DNA of 64,000 bases from Anaeromassilibacillus sp. An200 (GCF_002160025.1 NZ_NFJU01000008.1:1-64000), one strand, 5' to 3'; positions 25,733-34,871 are shown, counted from the stretch's first letter. Program-made: numbers and translations. Notes: generated by a model from the sequence alone, not told the origin.

Positions 25733-26137
25733 TTATAAGAAATATGCGGGGATGAAAGCCACCGCGAAATACGGAACCAGCGGCTGCTTTGCCGATGCAC
25801 CCTTCCGCAGTGCTGGGATTACCCGCATAGCAAAGGAAGCGAAAAGGAGCGCAGCGGCCATAAGACACAAGCCTGTGATTACCCGGTCAAATCCCAGAAC
25901 AAAGCCTACGGCGGCGGCTAACCGCCAGTCGCCTCCCCCCATCAGGCCGAGACCTGCACAGAGGTAAAATGGGGCCATTGCCAGCAGCGCCCCCAAAAAG
26001 GAGGCGGGGCTGATGGTGATCAGCCCCGCCGTAGCAATGATGATACAGACGATGTCGCAGACCGTTCTGGTTTTCAGGTCATCAACGGCGGCATAAATGA
26101 GTCCACCGCAGAAGACCAGCGCCTGTACCCAAAGCAT
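25733..26137 (-). CDS. Prepilin peptidase (A24, TadV/CpaA type)
   Basis: The 134-residue polytopic protein has the two aspartates of type IV prepilin peptidases: D19/D20 in AAVDDLKTRTV and D70 in GLMGGGDWRLAA (GGGD). The N-methylase domain is absent, as in TadV. It should mature the Flp-like and TadE-like proteins of this operon. ATG overlaps the preceding stop (TGATG). Confidence 0.88.
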   Translation of the reverse strand: MLWVQALVFCGGLIYAAVDDLKTRTVCDIVCIIIATAGLITISPASFLGALLAMAPFYLCAGLGLMGGGDWRLAAAVGFVLGFDRVITGLCLMAAALLFASFAMRVIPALRKGASAKQPLVPYFAVAFIPAYFL

Positions 26138-26391
26138 CAGCCAGCGTAGTCGAACATCTCCTGGATACGCTCCGTGACGGTGGGCATGACGGTGTCGTTC
26201 AGCACAGCATACAGGCCGGCCAGCACCAGGGCGCCCAGAACAACGGCGATCAGCACCTTGACAGCGGTATCGATATAGCCCTCACCGGCGTTGCCGCAGA
26301 CGGCGCGGCGGTGGAAGGCGGCGATGGAGGTCTGGCAGTTGATGGCGGCGGACTTGGCGGACTTGGCGATATTCTTGAACAGCTTCTTCAT
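26137..26391 (-). CDS. Flp-like pilin (DUF6133 type)
   Basis: The 84-residue protein has a long basic leader (KKLFKNIAKSAKSAA), then CGNAGEGYIDTA and one hydrophobic helix (VKVLIAVVLGALVLAGLYAVL) with a short acidic end. This is the plan of an Flp/Tad major pilin, although the leader is longer than usual and the classic G-xxxx-E-Y is only loosely kept. ATG at 26391 is 10 nt after AGGAGG. It is the first gene of the Tad operon and should be the most expressed. Confidence 0.75.
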   Translation of the reverse strand: MKKLFKNIAKSAKSAAINCQTSIAAFHRRAVCGNAGEGYIDTAVKVLIAVVLGALVLAGLYAVLNDTVMPTVTERIQEMFDYAG

Positions 26392-26500
26392 AAGGTACAT
26401 TCCTCCTGTAATTAAAAATGATTTTTGGTAGTTTGTTGGCTGGAAAGAGATCATGGGATGCGGTTGGGGAGGCCCCCGGCCTCGGCTGGGCAAAGGAAAA

Positions 26501-26525
26501 TCCGGGCGGCTTATATCCTCCCGGA
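26501..26525 (-). terminator. Intrinsic terminator before the Tad operon
   Basis: TCCGGG-A-GG and CC-G-CCCGGA form a stem on the minus strand, followed by ATTTTCC, directly after the YodL-like stop codon. It would separate the early genes from the Tad operon. The stretch 26392-26500 shows no clear gene. Confidence 0.6.
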
Positions 26526-27089
26526 CTACATGGTCATTTCGTGGCATTCGTTCTGCTCCTGACGCTGGTCGAATTGGATGGGTCGGAAGCCCACGCGGTC
26601 GCAGTAGAAGAACTCGCTGCCGGAATCATCGTACAGCTCCACCACATCGGACAGAGCCATCCGGTAGCCCTGGTATCCGGGAGGCGGATTGTCACGGCAG
26701 ATGGCGTAGATCTGCTCCAGATCATTGGTACCCAGATCGCCGTCAAAGACCTGCGTATAATTATCTGCGTCCGGTTCTCCGAACCGCTTTATCAAATCCT
26801 CATATCCGATAAAGCGCATGGTGACATCCACGCCTTTCCGGAGCTGCCAGATGCGGCAGCCTTTTTGCGGCTGCCCCAGCTCATCGCCGGGCGCCTCTCC
26901 GGCTGCAAGACGGTCAAATACGCCTTCCTTCCACTGAGGCGTCAGATTCAACCGGGCCAGGTAGCGGGACAGCTCATCCGTCTGGAACATCTCGTCCACA
27001 ACAGCGGCATCGCCCTTCACATAGCCCACCGTGTTGCCGTAGAAAATCAGGCGGTTGCGATTATCAATTGTGAAGCGAACCAAAATCAC
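26526..27089 (-). CDS. YodL-domain protein
   Basis: The 187-residue protein has a C-terminal YodL-like domain (RIWQLRKGVDVTMRFIGYEDL, then LEQIYAICRDNPPPGYQGYRMALSDVVEL and FYCDRVGFRPIQF). This domain occurs in many mobile-element proteins of unknown role. The N-terminal 70 residues are acidic and unassigned. It ends HEMTM before a TAG stop. Confidence 0.75.
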   Translation of the reverse strand: MILVRFTIDNRNRLIFYGNTVGYVKGDAAVVDEMFQTDELSRYLARLNLTPQWKEGVFDRLAAGEAPGDELGQPQKGCRIWQLRKGVDVTMRFIGYEDLIKRFGEPDADNYTQVFDGDLGTNDLEQIYAICRDNPPPGYQGYRMALSDVVELYDDSGSEFFYCDRVGFRPIQFDQRQEQNECHEMTM

Positions 27090-27114
27090 ATCACCTCCCT
27101 TCGGGGCGAGCGAC

Positions 27115-27474
27115 TCACATCTGCTGGCTCATGGCCTGGTCGGGAGCGTCGCCTTTCTGCTCCTGCTGCTCCTGGAGCTTCTGCTCGTAGGCATCGTTGA
27201 CGGCGTCCACCAGAGCGTTCCGGGCCTCAGCGGTGATGGCATGGAAGGTGTCGTTGTACTTGGTTTCACCGTTTTTCTTGTAGGAGTCCTGGGGCATGGA
27301 GATGAAACGGCCCTTGTCAGACTCGATGACCCGGATGCCGTGGACGGCAAAGGCCCCACCGATGGTGGCGCTGGCGAAAGCTTTGGTCTTGAAATCTCCG
27401 TCCACCAGACGGTCGATCCGCGCCTCCACCTGGGGCGTGGTGGTTTCCTGCTGTTTCTTCTTGGTTGTCGCCAT
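27115..27474 (-). CDS. SpoVG-family protein
   Basis: The protein of about 119 residues contains the SpoVG core: KAFASATIGGAFAVHGIRVIES-KGRFISMPQ (about 30-65) and FHAITAEARNALVDAVNDAYEQKL. SpoVG proteins bind nucleic acids and regulate many cell processes; ICE-borne copies are common. ATG at 27474. The C-terminus is PDQAMSQQM. Confidence 0.88.
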   Translation of the reverse strand: MATTKKKQQETTTPQVEARIDRLVDGDFKTKAFASATIGGAFAVHGIRVIESDKGRFISMPQDSYKKNGETKYNDTFHAITAEARNALVDAVNDAYEQKLQEQQEQKGDAPDQAMSQQM

Positions 27475-27494
27475 GGTAATCAAGCTCCTTTCAC

Positions 27495-28223
27495 TCACAT
27501 GGATGGGGTTGTCATGCCGGCAGATTCGGCAGGATCTTCCTGCCGGATCTGTTCCAGGCTTTCTCTTGCCCAGTCGGGCAGATGTTCTTCCTTGAGAATG
27601 CCGATGAAATCGCTCCGGTTCCACCGGGTTCGCTCCCCGTCACCGAGGCAGGTGGCGTATACCGCTCTGCCTGCGGCGCTGGGGGCGCAGCCGAAGCCGC
27701 CGGTGGCCAGCCAGAGCTGATTCTCCGGCGCCCAATAGGACTCCTTCAGCGTGAACGGACTCATGACCAGCACCTTGCCCTCCAGCTCCTGCCCGGTCAT
27801 ATCGTTGCAGTGAGAACTGTTAAACAGGTTCAACTCTGCCTGTGCTTCCCGGAAGGCGCTGACAAAACCGTCCAGCACAGCGGGGTGACTCTCCACCGAA
27901 AACTCGTAATTGCGGTCGCTGGGAGGGATGAAGGTGGATGCCGCCCATGTTTTATTTTGAGGGCTGAATCGTCCATCGTACTGCTTTTGCTGAAGCGTGG
28001 CGGCCAGCACCCATCCCACACGCTTGAAGCCAAAGTCCTCGATGACGCCCCTGGCGCAGTCGTGACTCAGATGCATCCCATCAAAGCCCCTGCGGATGGC
28101 CTCCTCGATAGCCTGCTTACAGGAGATGTTCTCCAAGTGGCTTGCCCGCCAGAGAGCCAGTTCGTTCTGCCGCCTGGCCTCGGAAACAGAGCCGAGATAG
28201 AGATAAGCGTGATCCTTAGTCAT
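27495..28223 (-). CDS. DUF3849-family protein
   Basis: The 242-residue protein starts at ATG 28223, overlapping the previous gene by 8 bp. The first 110 residues (YLYLGSVSEARRQNELALWRASH to GMHLSHDCARGVIEDFGFKRV) match the DUF3849 pattern, with helices ending in a conserved GFKRV-like strand. DUF3849 proteins are typical ICE accessory proteins without known function. It ends TTPSM. Confidence 0.78.
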   Translation of the reverse strand: MTKDHAYLYLGSVSEARRQNELALWRASHLENISCKQAIEEAIRRGFDGMHLSHDCARGVIEDFGFKRVGWVLAATLQQKQYDGRFSPQNKTWAASTFIPPSDRNYEFSVESHPAVLDGFVSAFREAQAELNLFNSSHCNDMTGQELEGKVLVMSPFTLKESYWAPENQLWLATGGFGCAPSAAGRAVYATCLGDGERTRWNRSDFIGILKEEHLPDWARESLEQIRQEDPAESAGMTTPSM

Positions 28224-28716
28224 CGCCCTCGTCCTCATCCAGCTCCATGACTGCCTTGACCAGCTTCTCGAAACCGGCCCTGTCGATGCCGAGCTGTTCC
28301 AGGCTCTTGTCCAGCTCGGCCGCCCACTTGGTCTTGTGATCATCGGAAACCACCAGAACAGCGCCGTCCACGCTGACCACACGGAGGTTGTCGTGCAGAA
28401 TGCCGGCATCCGCAAAGGCCTCCGCAGGAATGGGCAGCATATCCTCGCCGCAACCAGAACAACCGCCGCACGGGTCCGCATCGCCCTCCTGATCCTCCCA
28501 TCCGGCCATCATATCCGCCCACAGGCTGTTGGTCAGCCGAATCAGCGCCATCATAGCGGCGGCTTTCTCCACCGGCTCCATCTCCTGCTTGAGCAGGACA
28601 ATGGCGTTTTCCAGGGTATGCATCTCCAGCGTTTCCTCCTGCTCCAGACCACTCAGGGTGAGGGCCGCCGGCTGGATGACGGCCTTGCCGTCATTGGTGT
28701 ACTTGATAAAAGTCAT
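28216..28716 (-). CDS. ICE protein of unknown function with Cys cluster
   Basis: About 166 residues. GGAGG 7 nt upstream favours ATG at 28716. The centre has a compact CGGCSGCGEDM cluster that could bind a metal, flanked by helical regions; the end is very acidic (MELDEDEGDD). Translation is coupled to the DUF3849 gene. Not recognised. Confidence 0.68.
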   Translation of the reverse strand: MTFIKYTNDGKAVIQPAALTLSGLEQEETLEMHTLENAIVLLKQEMEPVEKAAAMMALIRLTNSLWADMMAGWEDQEGDADPCGGCSGCGEDMLPIPAEAFADAGILHDNLRVVSVDGAVLVVSDDHKTKWAAELDKSLEQLGIDRAGFEKLVKAVMELDEDEGDD

Positions 28717-28718
28717 GT

Positions 28719-29705
28719 TCATTCCTCCGTTTTCTGTTTGAGTTCTTTTGTTGGTTCATGGATCAGGGTGTATCTCCCTTCCTCCTCGTCCGCGGCAGAC
28801 AGGTTGAAAAGATTGAGCTGCCAATGCCTTGTGGAATCGTGGCGGCGGGGGTCGTAGTTGGTAATGACGATCTCCTCATATTCGCTTCCAGCCGTCTGGG
28901 ACATACTGTTGGGGCGTGTGGTGTAGAAGATGTAGAACTCCTTATACAGCTCCACAATGAAGGGGCAGTAGTTGTAAGACACCATGACATATCCCTTGCA
29001 CTCCAGAAGAGCGTCGTGGAGACGCTGATGATCTTCCTTGGGAAACACCGCCGCATAACAGTCCTCGGCATCGTAATAGGGCGGATCAAAATAAAGGAAT
29101 GCGTCTGGCCGGTCATACTGCTGGACAATCTCCCCATAGTCCTTGTTTTCAATGACGACATTTGCCAGTCTGCGGGAGCATTCCCAAATCAGATAGAAGA
29201 AACGGCGAATATCGCAGGATTTTCCGGCAAAGGACTTGGCGCCGCCGCTGAAGCTGTATCGAATCAGCTTGAAAAAGTCGGCAGCGCGCCGCACATCTCC
29301 GCGGGGCGCCCGTTCCAGCATCATCCTTCGGATGGTTTCGGCATCCGGCGGTTCCAGATACCGCTGGGTCAGCTCCAGTTCCTCTTTCAGATAGTCATCG
29401 GTGAATTCCTCTTTGGAGAAGAACTTATACAGCACATTGAAATCGTCACGGGTGTTCAGCGGCAGAAAGCCCAGCTCCTGAAGCAGTGCCATAGTTCTGT
29501 TCTTGACACAACAGAACAGGTTGGTCAGGTCACTGTTGAAGTCGTTGTAGACCTCCATACATCCCGGTTGGATGGGACGGCTCAGGGTCACCGTTCCGCT
29601 GCCGCCGAACACATCGATAAATCGGGAATACCGCGAGGGAGACAGCTTTCGGATCAGCCACAGCAGCTTGCTTTTACCGCCCACCCAGGGGATGAAGCTT
29701 TTCAA
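28719..29705 (-). CDS. DNA adenine methyltransferase (D12/Dam class)
   Basis: The 328-residue enzyme transfers a methyl group to adenine N6. Motif I is FIDVFGGSGTV (29-39), the N-terminal WVGGKSKL motif (7-14) is the D12 signature, and catalytic DPPY is at 207-210. No restriction endonuclease is next to it, so it is an orphan methylase, most likely protecting the element from host restriction. It overlaps both neighbours by a few bp. Confidence 0.9.
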   Translation of the reverse strand: MKSFIPWVGGKSKLLWLIRKLSPSRYSRFIDVFGGSGTVTLSRPIQPGCMEVYNDFNSDLTNLFCCVKNRTMALLQELGFLPLNTRDDFNVLYKFFSKEEFTDDYLKEELELTQRYLEPPDAETIRRMMLERAPRGDVRRAADFFKLIRYSFSGGAKSFAGKSCDIRRFFYLIWECSRRLANVVIENKDYGEIVQQYDRPDAFLYFDPPYYDAEDCYAAVFPKEDHQRLHDALLECKGYVMVSYNYCPFIVELYKEFYIFYTTRPNSMSQTAGSEYEEIVITNYDPRRHDSTRHWQLNLFNLSAADEEEGRYTLIHEPTKELKQKTEE

Positions 29706-30040
29706 GCGGTATCACCGCCCTCCAGTGGAAGGGATATCTGTCCGCTGTCGGTGAATTGTTCCAACGCTTTTGTGAGGCCGCGCTCCGCATGGGCAATCTT
29801 CTTGATTCTGCTTCGGAGCTGACGGATTGTCCTCCGCAGCTCCTCCTCGGTGCCGGCGTAATAGTAGCCGGCATCAGAGCTGCAAATGGGGATGCCATCC
29901 CCGCGCAGGCTGTTGATCAACCGTCGCAGGTCGGGTCCGCGGATCTGAAAAGCGGCCTCCAGCTCACGGCTGGGGACGACTCTCAGCTCACCGCAGTGAA
30001 ACTCCTTCAAGTGTTTGGCGATAGGGTTGTCCGTCGTCAT
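29702..30040 (-). CDS. Small winged-helix-like protein
   Basis: The 112-residue protein has a helix-turn-helix-like first half (SRELEAAFQIRGPDLRRLINSLRGDGIPICSSDAGYYYA), similar to BirA-type or replication-related wings, and a coiled second half (RRTIRQLRSRIKKIAHAERGLTKAL). It may regulate the adenine methylase it overlaps. Its ribosome site GGAAAGGAG is partly paired in a hairpin (30049-30073). Confidence 0.7.
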   Translation of the reverse strand: MTTDNPIAKHLKEFHCGELRVVPSRELEAAFQIRGPDLRRLINSLRGDGIPICSSDAGYYYAGTEEELRRTIRQLRSRIKKIAHAERGLTKALEQFTDSGQISLPLEGGDTA

Positions 30041-30160
30041 GAAGACTCCTTTCCGGGACAGTTACCCGGAAAGAGCACAAAAAGAAGGGGCCGTTCGTCC
30101 CTTTCGGGTAACGGCCCCTGTAACTTTCAGGCTATTTGATTTTTCTTCTTTCATCACCTC
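30041..30160 (-). promoter_or_regulatory. Candidate cis-acting RNA switch
   Basis: On the minus strand, GGGGCCGTT and AACGGCCCC (30118-30087) enclose an inner CCC-GAAA-GGG hairpin and are followed by TTCTTTTT, a terminator fold. Next, CTTTCCGGG and CCCGGAAAG (30073-30049) form a hairpin whose 3' arm overlaps the GGAAAGGAG ribosome site of the gene at 29702-30040. GTTACCCGAAAG of the first fold can instead pair with CTTTCCGGGTAAC of the second (one bulge), which would open both. A short reading frame (MKEEKSNSLKVTGAV...) ending in ALSG runs through it. Confidence 0.6.
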
Positions 30161-30194
30161 CGTTATGGCAGAGCCTGGTCTGTACGAAGGTTTT

Positions 30195-31232
30195 TCACAT
30201 GGACATGGTCGGCTGCATCTCCGGCTGACTGTACTCAAAATTGAGTTCTGTGCCATTCCAGGATACAAACCCATGTTCTGCGGCGGACAAGCCCATGCGC
30301 TTCATTCTCTGATTGGCATAGCCCTCAGCGTCAAAGCAGGAGGCGAGCAGTTCGTCCTTGGGATAGATGCCATCCCGTTTTGCCAGCTCTTTTCCGTAAT
30401 CGGCAAGATCCATGTCACGGGGCATGAAGTGGTAGCAGTGGAGGTTCTGCGCCAGATCCAAGGCGTAATCCAGGCGGCGGCAGTCCTCCAGTTCCATAAC
30501 CGCCATAAATTTATCCACCCATCTGGGTTCTCCTTGGCCCTGTTCGCTCCAGATGTAACCAAAGTCGATGGCATGGCGAACAAGTTCCGATGCCGAGCCA
30601 TACTGGGAGAGGATGTCCTCCAGCTGCGGGAGGCAGCAGTCCACATCCACGGCAATGCACTCAGTTAGGGACTCCGCTTCCAGCTCATCCAGCGCCAGAA
30701 GCAGCTCGTCCGGATGGGCGACATCCATGTGCTCGCCGGTGTCCGGAAAGCCCACCCACACGCCGTCCATGTTGGTTCGGCTGGCCAGTTTGACCCGGAT
30801 TGCAAAATCGCCTTTGTCGGGGTTCATCGAAGGATCGCCGTCCAGAAATGGATCGATCAGAGAGGTGACCTTGATGAAATGTCCATCACAGAAAGTGTTC
30901 CCGCCCTTCTGGCGATATGCTGCGCCCACTTTCTCTGGGTCAAGAAACTCCCGCGCTTGATCGGAGGGACGTTGGATCTGCTCCATGATGAATTTGCCCA
31001 GTTGAACATCGTCCCCGGCGCCATAGAACAGCTCGTAGTGATCCAGCTGGCTCGCAATCAGCATCACATCGCAGGTCATCTGCGGGCACTCGATCTGCAT
31101 CGCCCCACGGAACAGGAGGCTTTCTTTTACCGTCATGTTTTCAAACCGCCGTTCCAGCCAGTCGTGCTGGGATTTGGTCATTTCAAATCCGTCCAACAGG
31201 TCAAGAAGCTGTCTGGCTTGCGGACTCGCCAT
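30195..31232 (-). CDS. ArdA-like antirestriction protein 1
   Basis: About 345 acidic residues. It shares layout with the three other ArdA-like proteins here: internal units of the kind 'xDELLLALDELEAESLTECIAVDVDC' and 'RRLDYALDLAQNLHCYHFMPRDMDLADYGKELAKR'. ArdA proteins mimic B-form DNA with acidic side chains and block type I restriction enzymes soon after entry. Start is ATG 31232 (or GTG 31235), with GGAG in the preceding gene. Ends QPTMSM. The most divergent of the four. Confidence 0.72.
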   Translation of the reverse strand: MASPQARQLLDLLDGFEMTKSQHDWLERRFENMTVKESLLFRGAMQIECPQMTCDVMLIASQLDHYELFYGAGDDVQLGKFIMEQIQRPSDQAREFLDPEKVGAAYRQKGGNTFCDGHFIKVTSLIDPFLDGDPSMNPDKGDFAIRVKLASRTNMDGVWVGFPDTGEHMDVAHPDELLLALDELEAESLTECIAVDVDCCLPQLEDILSQYGSASELVRHAIDFGYIWSEQGQGEPRWVDKFMAVMELEDCRRLDYALDLAQNLHCYHFMPRDMDLADYGKELAKRDGIYPKDELLASCFDAEGYANQRMKRMGLSAAEHGFVSWNGTELNFEYSQPEMQPTMSM

Positions 31233-32410
31233 CACATCATCTCCATTCCGGCATTCTCTGCCTGCGTTTCTTCGCTGAGGATCGGTTCGCCATCTCTGCG
31301 CTGAACCAGCCCGTAGGGGGTCAGCAGAGCGTTATGTGCTGCCATGACATCCTGACCATAGTTGTAGAGGACGACGTGCTTCTGCAGAATGGACCGGGAA
31401 TGCTCATCCACAATGAAGCGAAGTTCCTCTATGGCTACCTCCTCGGGGTTTCGCTGATCAGGCTCGAGCAGATAGTCATCCAGATTTTCTGCAATCTGAA
31501 CAGCGGCAGCAATATCGTGACAATCCGCCGCAAGGATAACTGCCTTGAATTTGGAAAGTTCTCCTTGTGTGCTCAGCTCCTTGAAGCATTTAGCCAACTC
31601 GTTCAGTCCATGGATATTGTCGCAGTCCATGTTTTCCAGAAGCGCAGGCATCGCGCTGTCCTCCACCTGAAAAACCATTTCCGACCAGGAGGCGCCTCCG
31701 CAAGCCTCCAGCACGGCGTCCAGCCGCTCCTGCGTGGCGGGCAGATCCAGGCACATCATGTTATCCGGCTGCTCATCGGAGTGGAAGGGATACCTGCCGA
31801 CCGTCAGGCGGATGCTATATTCCGGCGCTTCGGGAATCAAGGCCAGGCTGTCATATACCTGCTTCAGCTCGGTGTGCTGCGTGACATAACCGCCGCTTGC
31901 GAAAACGCCGCCCTCCTCAAACCTGGCTTTTCTTCCGAGCATCTCAAAGTCAAGATACTCGAAGATGGAATCCGGAACTTTTTCCAGAGCAGGGATGAAA
32001 TCGTTCTCCGCATAGAACCTGCCGAGCTGCTCGTCTGTTGTGGCGTTGATCACATGGCAGCAGTCTGTGCTGTAGGCCAGGTCGATCATGGTGGCAACGC
32101 TGATGGGACCGTATTTCTTGGACACCTCCATGTTGAACAGCCCTTCGAAGGCAGTTTTTTCTCTGCCGTTCATCTGTCCCAGGCAGGTTGCCAGCGCATT
32201 GAGCTGATACAGATCACATTCATGGGTCAGATGAACATGGAGGAACTGAAAGCCGTGGTGTTCAAGAAATTCCCACCTCGGCTTGTCGCCCAAGGGCATC
32301 TGGAGCTTGTCCAGCGCATCCTGAAGACCATAGTAGCTGGCCGGAAGCTCCAGCTCGCACCACCGATCCGTCTTCTCTCCGAACAGCTCCACACGGAATA
32401 CTTCATTCAG
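31232..32410 (-). CDS. ArdA-like antirestriction protein 2, probable CTG start
   Basis: The protein of about 392 residues contains ArdA hallmarks: [18 protein letters not shown] (shared with CDNIHELNELA of the paralogue at 36727), [21 protein letters not shown] and [20 protein letters not shown] lies 7 nt before an in-frame CTG at 32410, giving [17 protein letters not shown]; the only nearby standard start is GTG 32392 without a ribosome site. The CTG start overlaps the upstream stop by 8 nt. Ends AGMEMM. Confidence 0.78.
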   Translation of the reverse strand: MNEVFRVELFGEKTDRWCELELPASYYGLQDALDKLQMPLGDKPRWEFLEHHGFQFLHVHLTHECDLYQLNALATCLGQMNGREKTAFEGLFNMEVSKKYGPISVATMIDLAYSTDCCHVINATTDEQLGRFYAENDFIPALEKVPDSIFEYLDFEMLGRKARFEEGGVFASGGYVTQHTELKQVYDSLALIPEAPEYSIRLTVGRYPFHSDEQPDNMMCLDLPATQERLDAVLEACGGASWSEMVFQVEDSAMPALLENMDCDNIHGLNELAKCFKELSTQGELSKFKAVILAADCHDIAAAVQIAENLDDYLLEPDQRNPEEVAIEELRFIVDEHSRSILQKHVVLYNYGQDVMAAHNALLTPYGLVQRRDGEPILSEETQAENAGMEMM

Positions 32411-33392
32411 GGGTCATCCCTCCCATCTGGGGCCTGTAGTCCTCCTCATATTTGGTGGGATCAGCGCCGGGGACATCCCAGCCGCACATACTGCCCACCT
32501 CCATGGCCTGGCGCTGCCACATGTTGACGCCGAGCCGCTCGTTCAACTTGTCAGCCAGCTCCACATTCTGCTCCTTGTCTCCGGTGTCCCAGTCGGAGGG
32601 GTAGTAGCCGTTTTCGCCTCGGCGGATGCAGATGAGGTCGCCGGTAGACTTGAGGGTGGAGAAGCACATCTCAGGCAGCCCCTCCGCCACTTTGGGAGCG
32701 AAACGTTCCGCCTCGGTCTGGATGTCCCAATCGTCCTCCACGCTCCACAGATGGACATACAGCTCGTCATCGCCGGCGCAGATATCCCGCTGTTCAAAGC
32801 CTTCGCCCCAGCCGTCCGACGCCTGACCGGAGATGTACGCCTTCAGGGTAGTCAGTTCCTCCGGTGTGAGGGTGCCGACCACACGGCACTCGGCAACGCC
32901 CCAGAGCTGGCCGTTTCGATCCTCGACGGTGAACACGACAGATTTGACCTTCTGGTTGACGCTGTCATCCTCGCCATACCAGTGCATGATGCCGCTCTCG
33001 GATTCTTCCGGCATTCGGTTGTTGATCAGAGCTCTGAGGATCTCACCCTCATAGGCACGCAGCGACCTTCCGTCCAGCAGAGTGCAGTCATCCTCCATCT
33101 CTCCGTACTCGTTGCGAGTATAGAGATCGGCGGTCAGGGGCATATACAGCTTCAGCGTGGTAGGCTCGGGTGGCAGCACAGAGAAACTGTCCTCTCCGAT
33201 GGTCAGCGCCAAGGTTCTGCCGTTATCCCACTTCATGTGGAACTGCCCTGCGTCGTCGATGTAGTCCAGAGTCCCCATACTGCCCGGCTCCAGCGGGGCA
33301 TAGGGGTCTTTCATCTCCCTGAGCTTGATCCTCGAACCTGCGGGGAACTGTTCCCGCAGGAATTCCAACCACTCTCTCGGAATTTCTCTCAT
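32403..33392 (-). CDS. DUF4314 protein
   Basis: The 329-residue protein opens with a DUF4314 domain ([42 protein letters not shown], about 6-70), a small SH3-like beta fold. The acidic remainder has [27 protein letters not shown] and a DELYVHLW segment that suggest one more domain. ATG 33392 overlaps the preceding stop, with GGGAGGA upstream. Ends [10 protein letters not shown]. Found widely on clostridial ICEs; function unknown. Confidence 0.8.
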   Translation of the reverse strand: MREIPREWLEFLREQFPAGSRIKLREMKDPYAPLEPGSMGTLDYIDDAGQFHMKWDNGRTLALTIGEDSFSVLPPEPTTLKLYMPLTADLYTRNEYGEMEDDCTLLDGRSLRAYEGEILRALINNRMPEESESGIMHWYGEDDSVNQKVKSVVFTVEDRNGQLWGVAECRVVGTLTPEELTTLKAYISGQASDGWGEGFEQRDICAGDDELYVHLWSVEDDWDIQTEAERFAPKVAEGLPEMCFSTLKSTGDLICIRRGENGYYPSDWDTGDKEQNVELADKLNERLGVNMWQRQAMEVGSMCGWDVPGADPTKYEEDYRPQMGGMTPE

Positions 33393-34690
33393 GATAATCC
33401 TCCCATTGTCATGCCCTGCTGGGGCGTATTCTGCTCCAACTCCAATCGGAGCGTTTCTACTGCGGTTGCGACCTCCGGGTCGCACTTGAAGCTGTCCAGC
33501 TTCAAGTGGTCTGTGAAGAATTGCTGTTCCCCATCCAGAGAGCGTACCAGATCCACCGTGGCGATTCCGTCTTTGGTGACGCCAATCCGCTTCTCCGGTC
33601 GGTCGCTGTCCAGATAGGTGTGGATAGCCTCCTCCAAGGTTAGATCCCGGAAGATATGTTCTCCGGAGGTGTTGCAGTCGGTGATCACGAACCAGGCGTA
33701 GGTAAGGGGCAGAGTTGTGTTGGCGGCGTCCTGCATGGCTTTGATGCCCTTTTCCGTCAGGCCGTAATTACAGGCTCGCCTTGGGTTATCTTCTCCGGCA
33801 AAGTCCAGCAGGATATCATCCACCGCTTTGCAGATGTCCGGGTTCTCGGTCAGGAGCTTGTAGCGGAAGCCGGTAGTGGCCATATAGGGCAGTTCCTCCC
33901 GGATGGTCTGGAGGAATGCTGTGGCGTCCGTAAATTCCGTCTGCTCACCGCTGGCATAGGTGACCCGGCCCACAGGCTTTGCCTGCTGGGCCATCTGCTG
34001 CTGGCGCAGGTCGTAGCAGTAGAGATAGCCCTGATAGTCCCCAGGGGAAGGGGTGCAGCGCAGGCAGTAGCGGTAATGCTCGGTTTCCACGATATAGCCG
34101 AAGCACCGGCCATCCTGCGTAATTCCGCCGCCGTTCCGATAGCAGTAGCTTCTCATCGAAGCCAGATCCTTGAGCGGCCCATCAGCCCGAAGCATATCCA
34201 CGACTTCCTGAAGCTCACCCTTGAATTCCTCAGTGTTGAACTGGTCGTCGTTGTGAGGCCACCAGGTGTGGTAGAATCCTTTTCCGGAAGATCCGAAGTC
34301 CATCCGCACATGGCCGACCGTACCCAGCTTCTTGTCGGCAGCCTCCTCGAGTTCCGAATAAAAGAGGCCCGCTTCCTCGGGAGAAGCGGGCCTGATGTGA
34401 ATCGGTGTATTTACTTTTACATTCTGCTTCATGGTATTCACCTCCGTATCCGTACAGGAGTGGTAAATTTGCCAATCAGGATGTCCCATCCTCCCCAGGG
34501 TTACTCGCTGGAATGCGATGGAGATGTCATCATCGTTGTAATATCCATGATGGAAATCCGATGCGTTGATGACATCTTCCTTAATATCTGCGGCAAATCT
34601 TTCATCAAGGCTGGAGAAATATGTCCCAAAAGTCTTGTGAAGATATGCTTTGATGTCACCCTCCAACTGTTCCGATAAAGAAATGGTCAT
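33389..34690 (-). CDS. Large ICE protein of unknown function
   Basis: The 433-residue protein starts with an RHH-like [18 protein letters not shown] middle region ([30 protein letters not shown]) and a C-terminal region ([31 protein letters not shown]) resemble 'large polyvalent protein' associated domains of mobile elements, from memory. GGAGG lies 8 nt before ATG 34690. Ends MTMGGLS, which encodes the ribosome site of the DUF4314 gene. Confidence 0.7.
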   Translation of the reverse strand: MTISLSEQLEGDIKAYLHKTFGTYFSSLDERFAADIKEDVINASDFHHGYYNDDDISIAFQRVTLGRMGHPDWQIYHSCTDTEVNTMKQNVKVNTPIHIRPASPEEAGLFYSELEEAADKKLGTVGHVRMDFGSSGKGFYHTWWPHNDDQFNTEEFKGELQEVVDMLRADGPLKDLASMRSYCYRNGGGITQDGRCFGYIVETEHYRYCLRCTPSPGDYQGYLYCYDLRQQQMAQQAKPVGRVTYASGEQTEFTDATAFLQTIREELPYMATTGFRYKLLTENPDICKAVDDILLDFAGEDNPRRACNYGLTEKGIKAMQDAANTTLPLTYAWFVITDCNTSGEHIFRDLTLEEAIHTYLDSDRPEKRIGVTKDGIATVDLVRSLDGEQQFFTDHLKLDSFKCDPEVATAVETLRLELEQNTPQQGMTMGGLS

Positions 34691-34725
34691 TTGCTTCACC
34701 TCCTCATGCGGAACAATACCACAGG

Positions 34726-34839
34726 TCAGCGGAAATAGCTATGACCAAAAGGCGTCCTGCCGGAGAAGTGGAGATAGCCGGCGACAGCGGCTCCCAGTGC
34801 TGCCAGAGATGCTACTGTGATCATGATTTTCTTCTTCAT
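34726..34839 (-). CDS. 37-residue membrane microprotein
   Basis: ATG at 34839 follows GGGAGG by 7 nt and opens 37 codons to TGA at 34726. The peptide has a Lys-rich start (MKKKIMITV), one hydrophobic helix (about 5-22, VASLAALGAAVAGYL) and a polar end (GRTPFGHSYFR). The strong ribosome site, the helix and the place in a tight gene row support a real small protein. It could be a lipid-bound regulator or a toxin-like peptide; no homologue is recognised. Confidence 0.6.
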   Translation of the reverse strand: MKKKIMITVASLAALGAAVAGYLHFSGRTPFGHSYFR

Positions 34840-34871
34840 TTACATTCCTCCCAATCATCGGATCATGTCGT

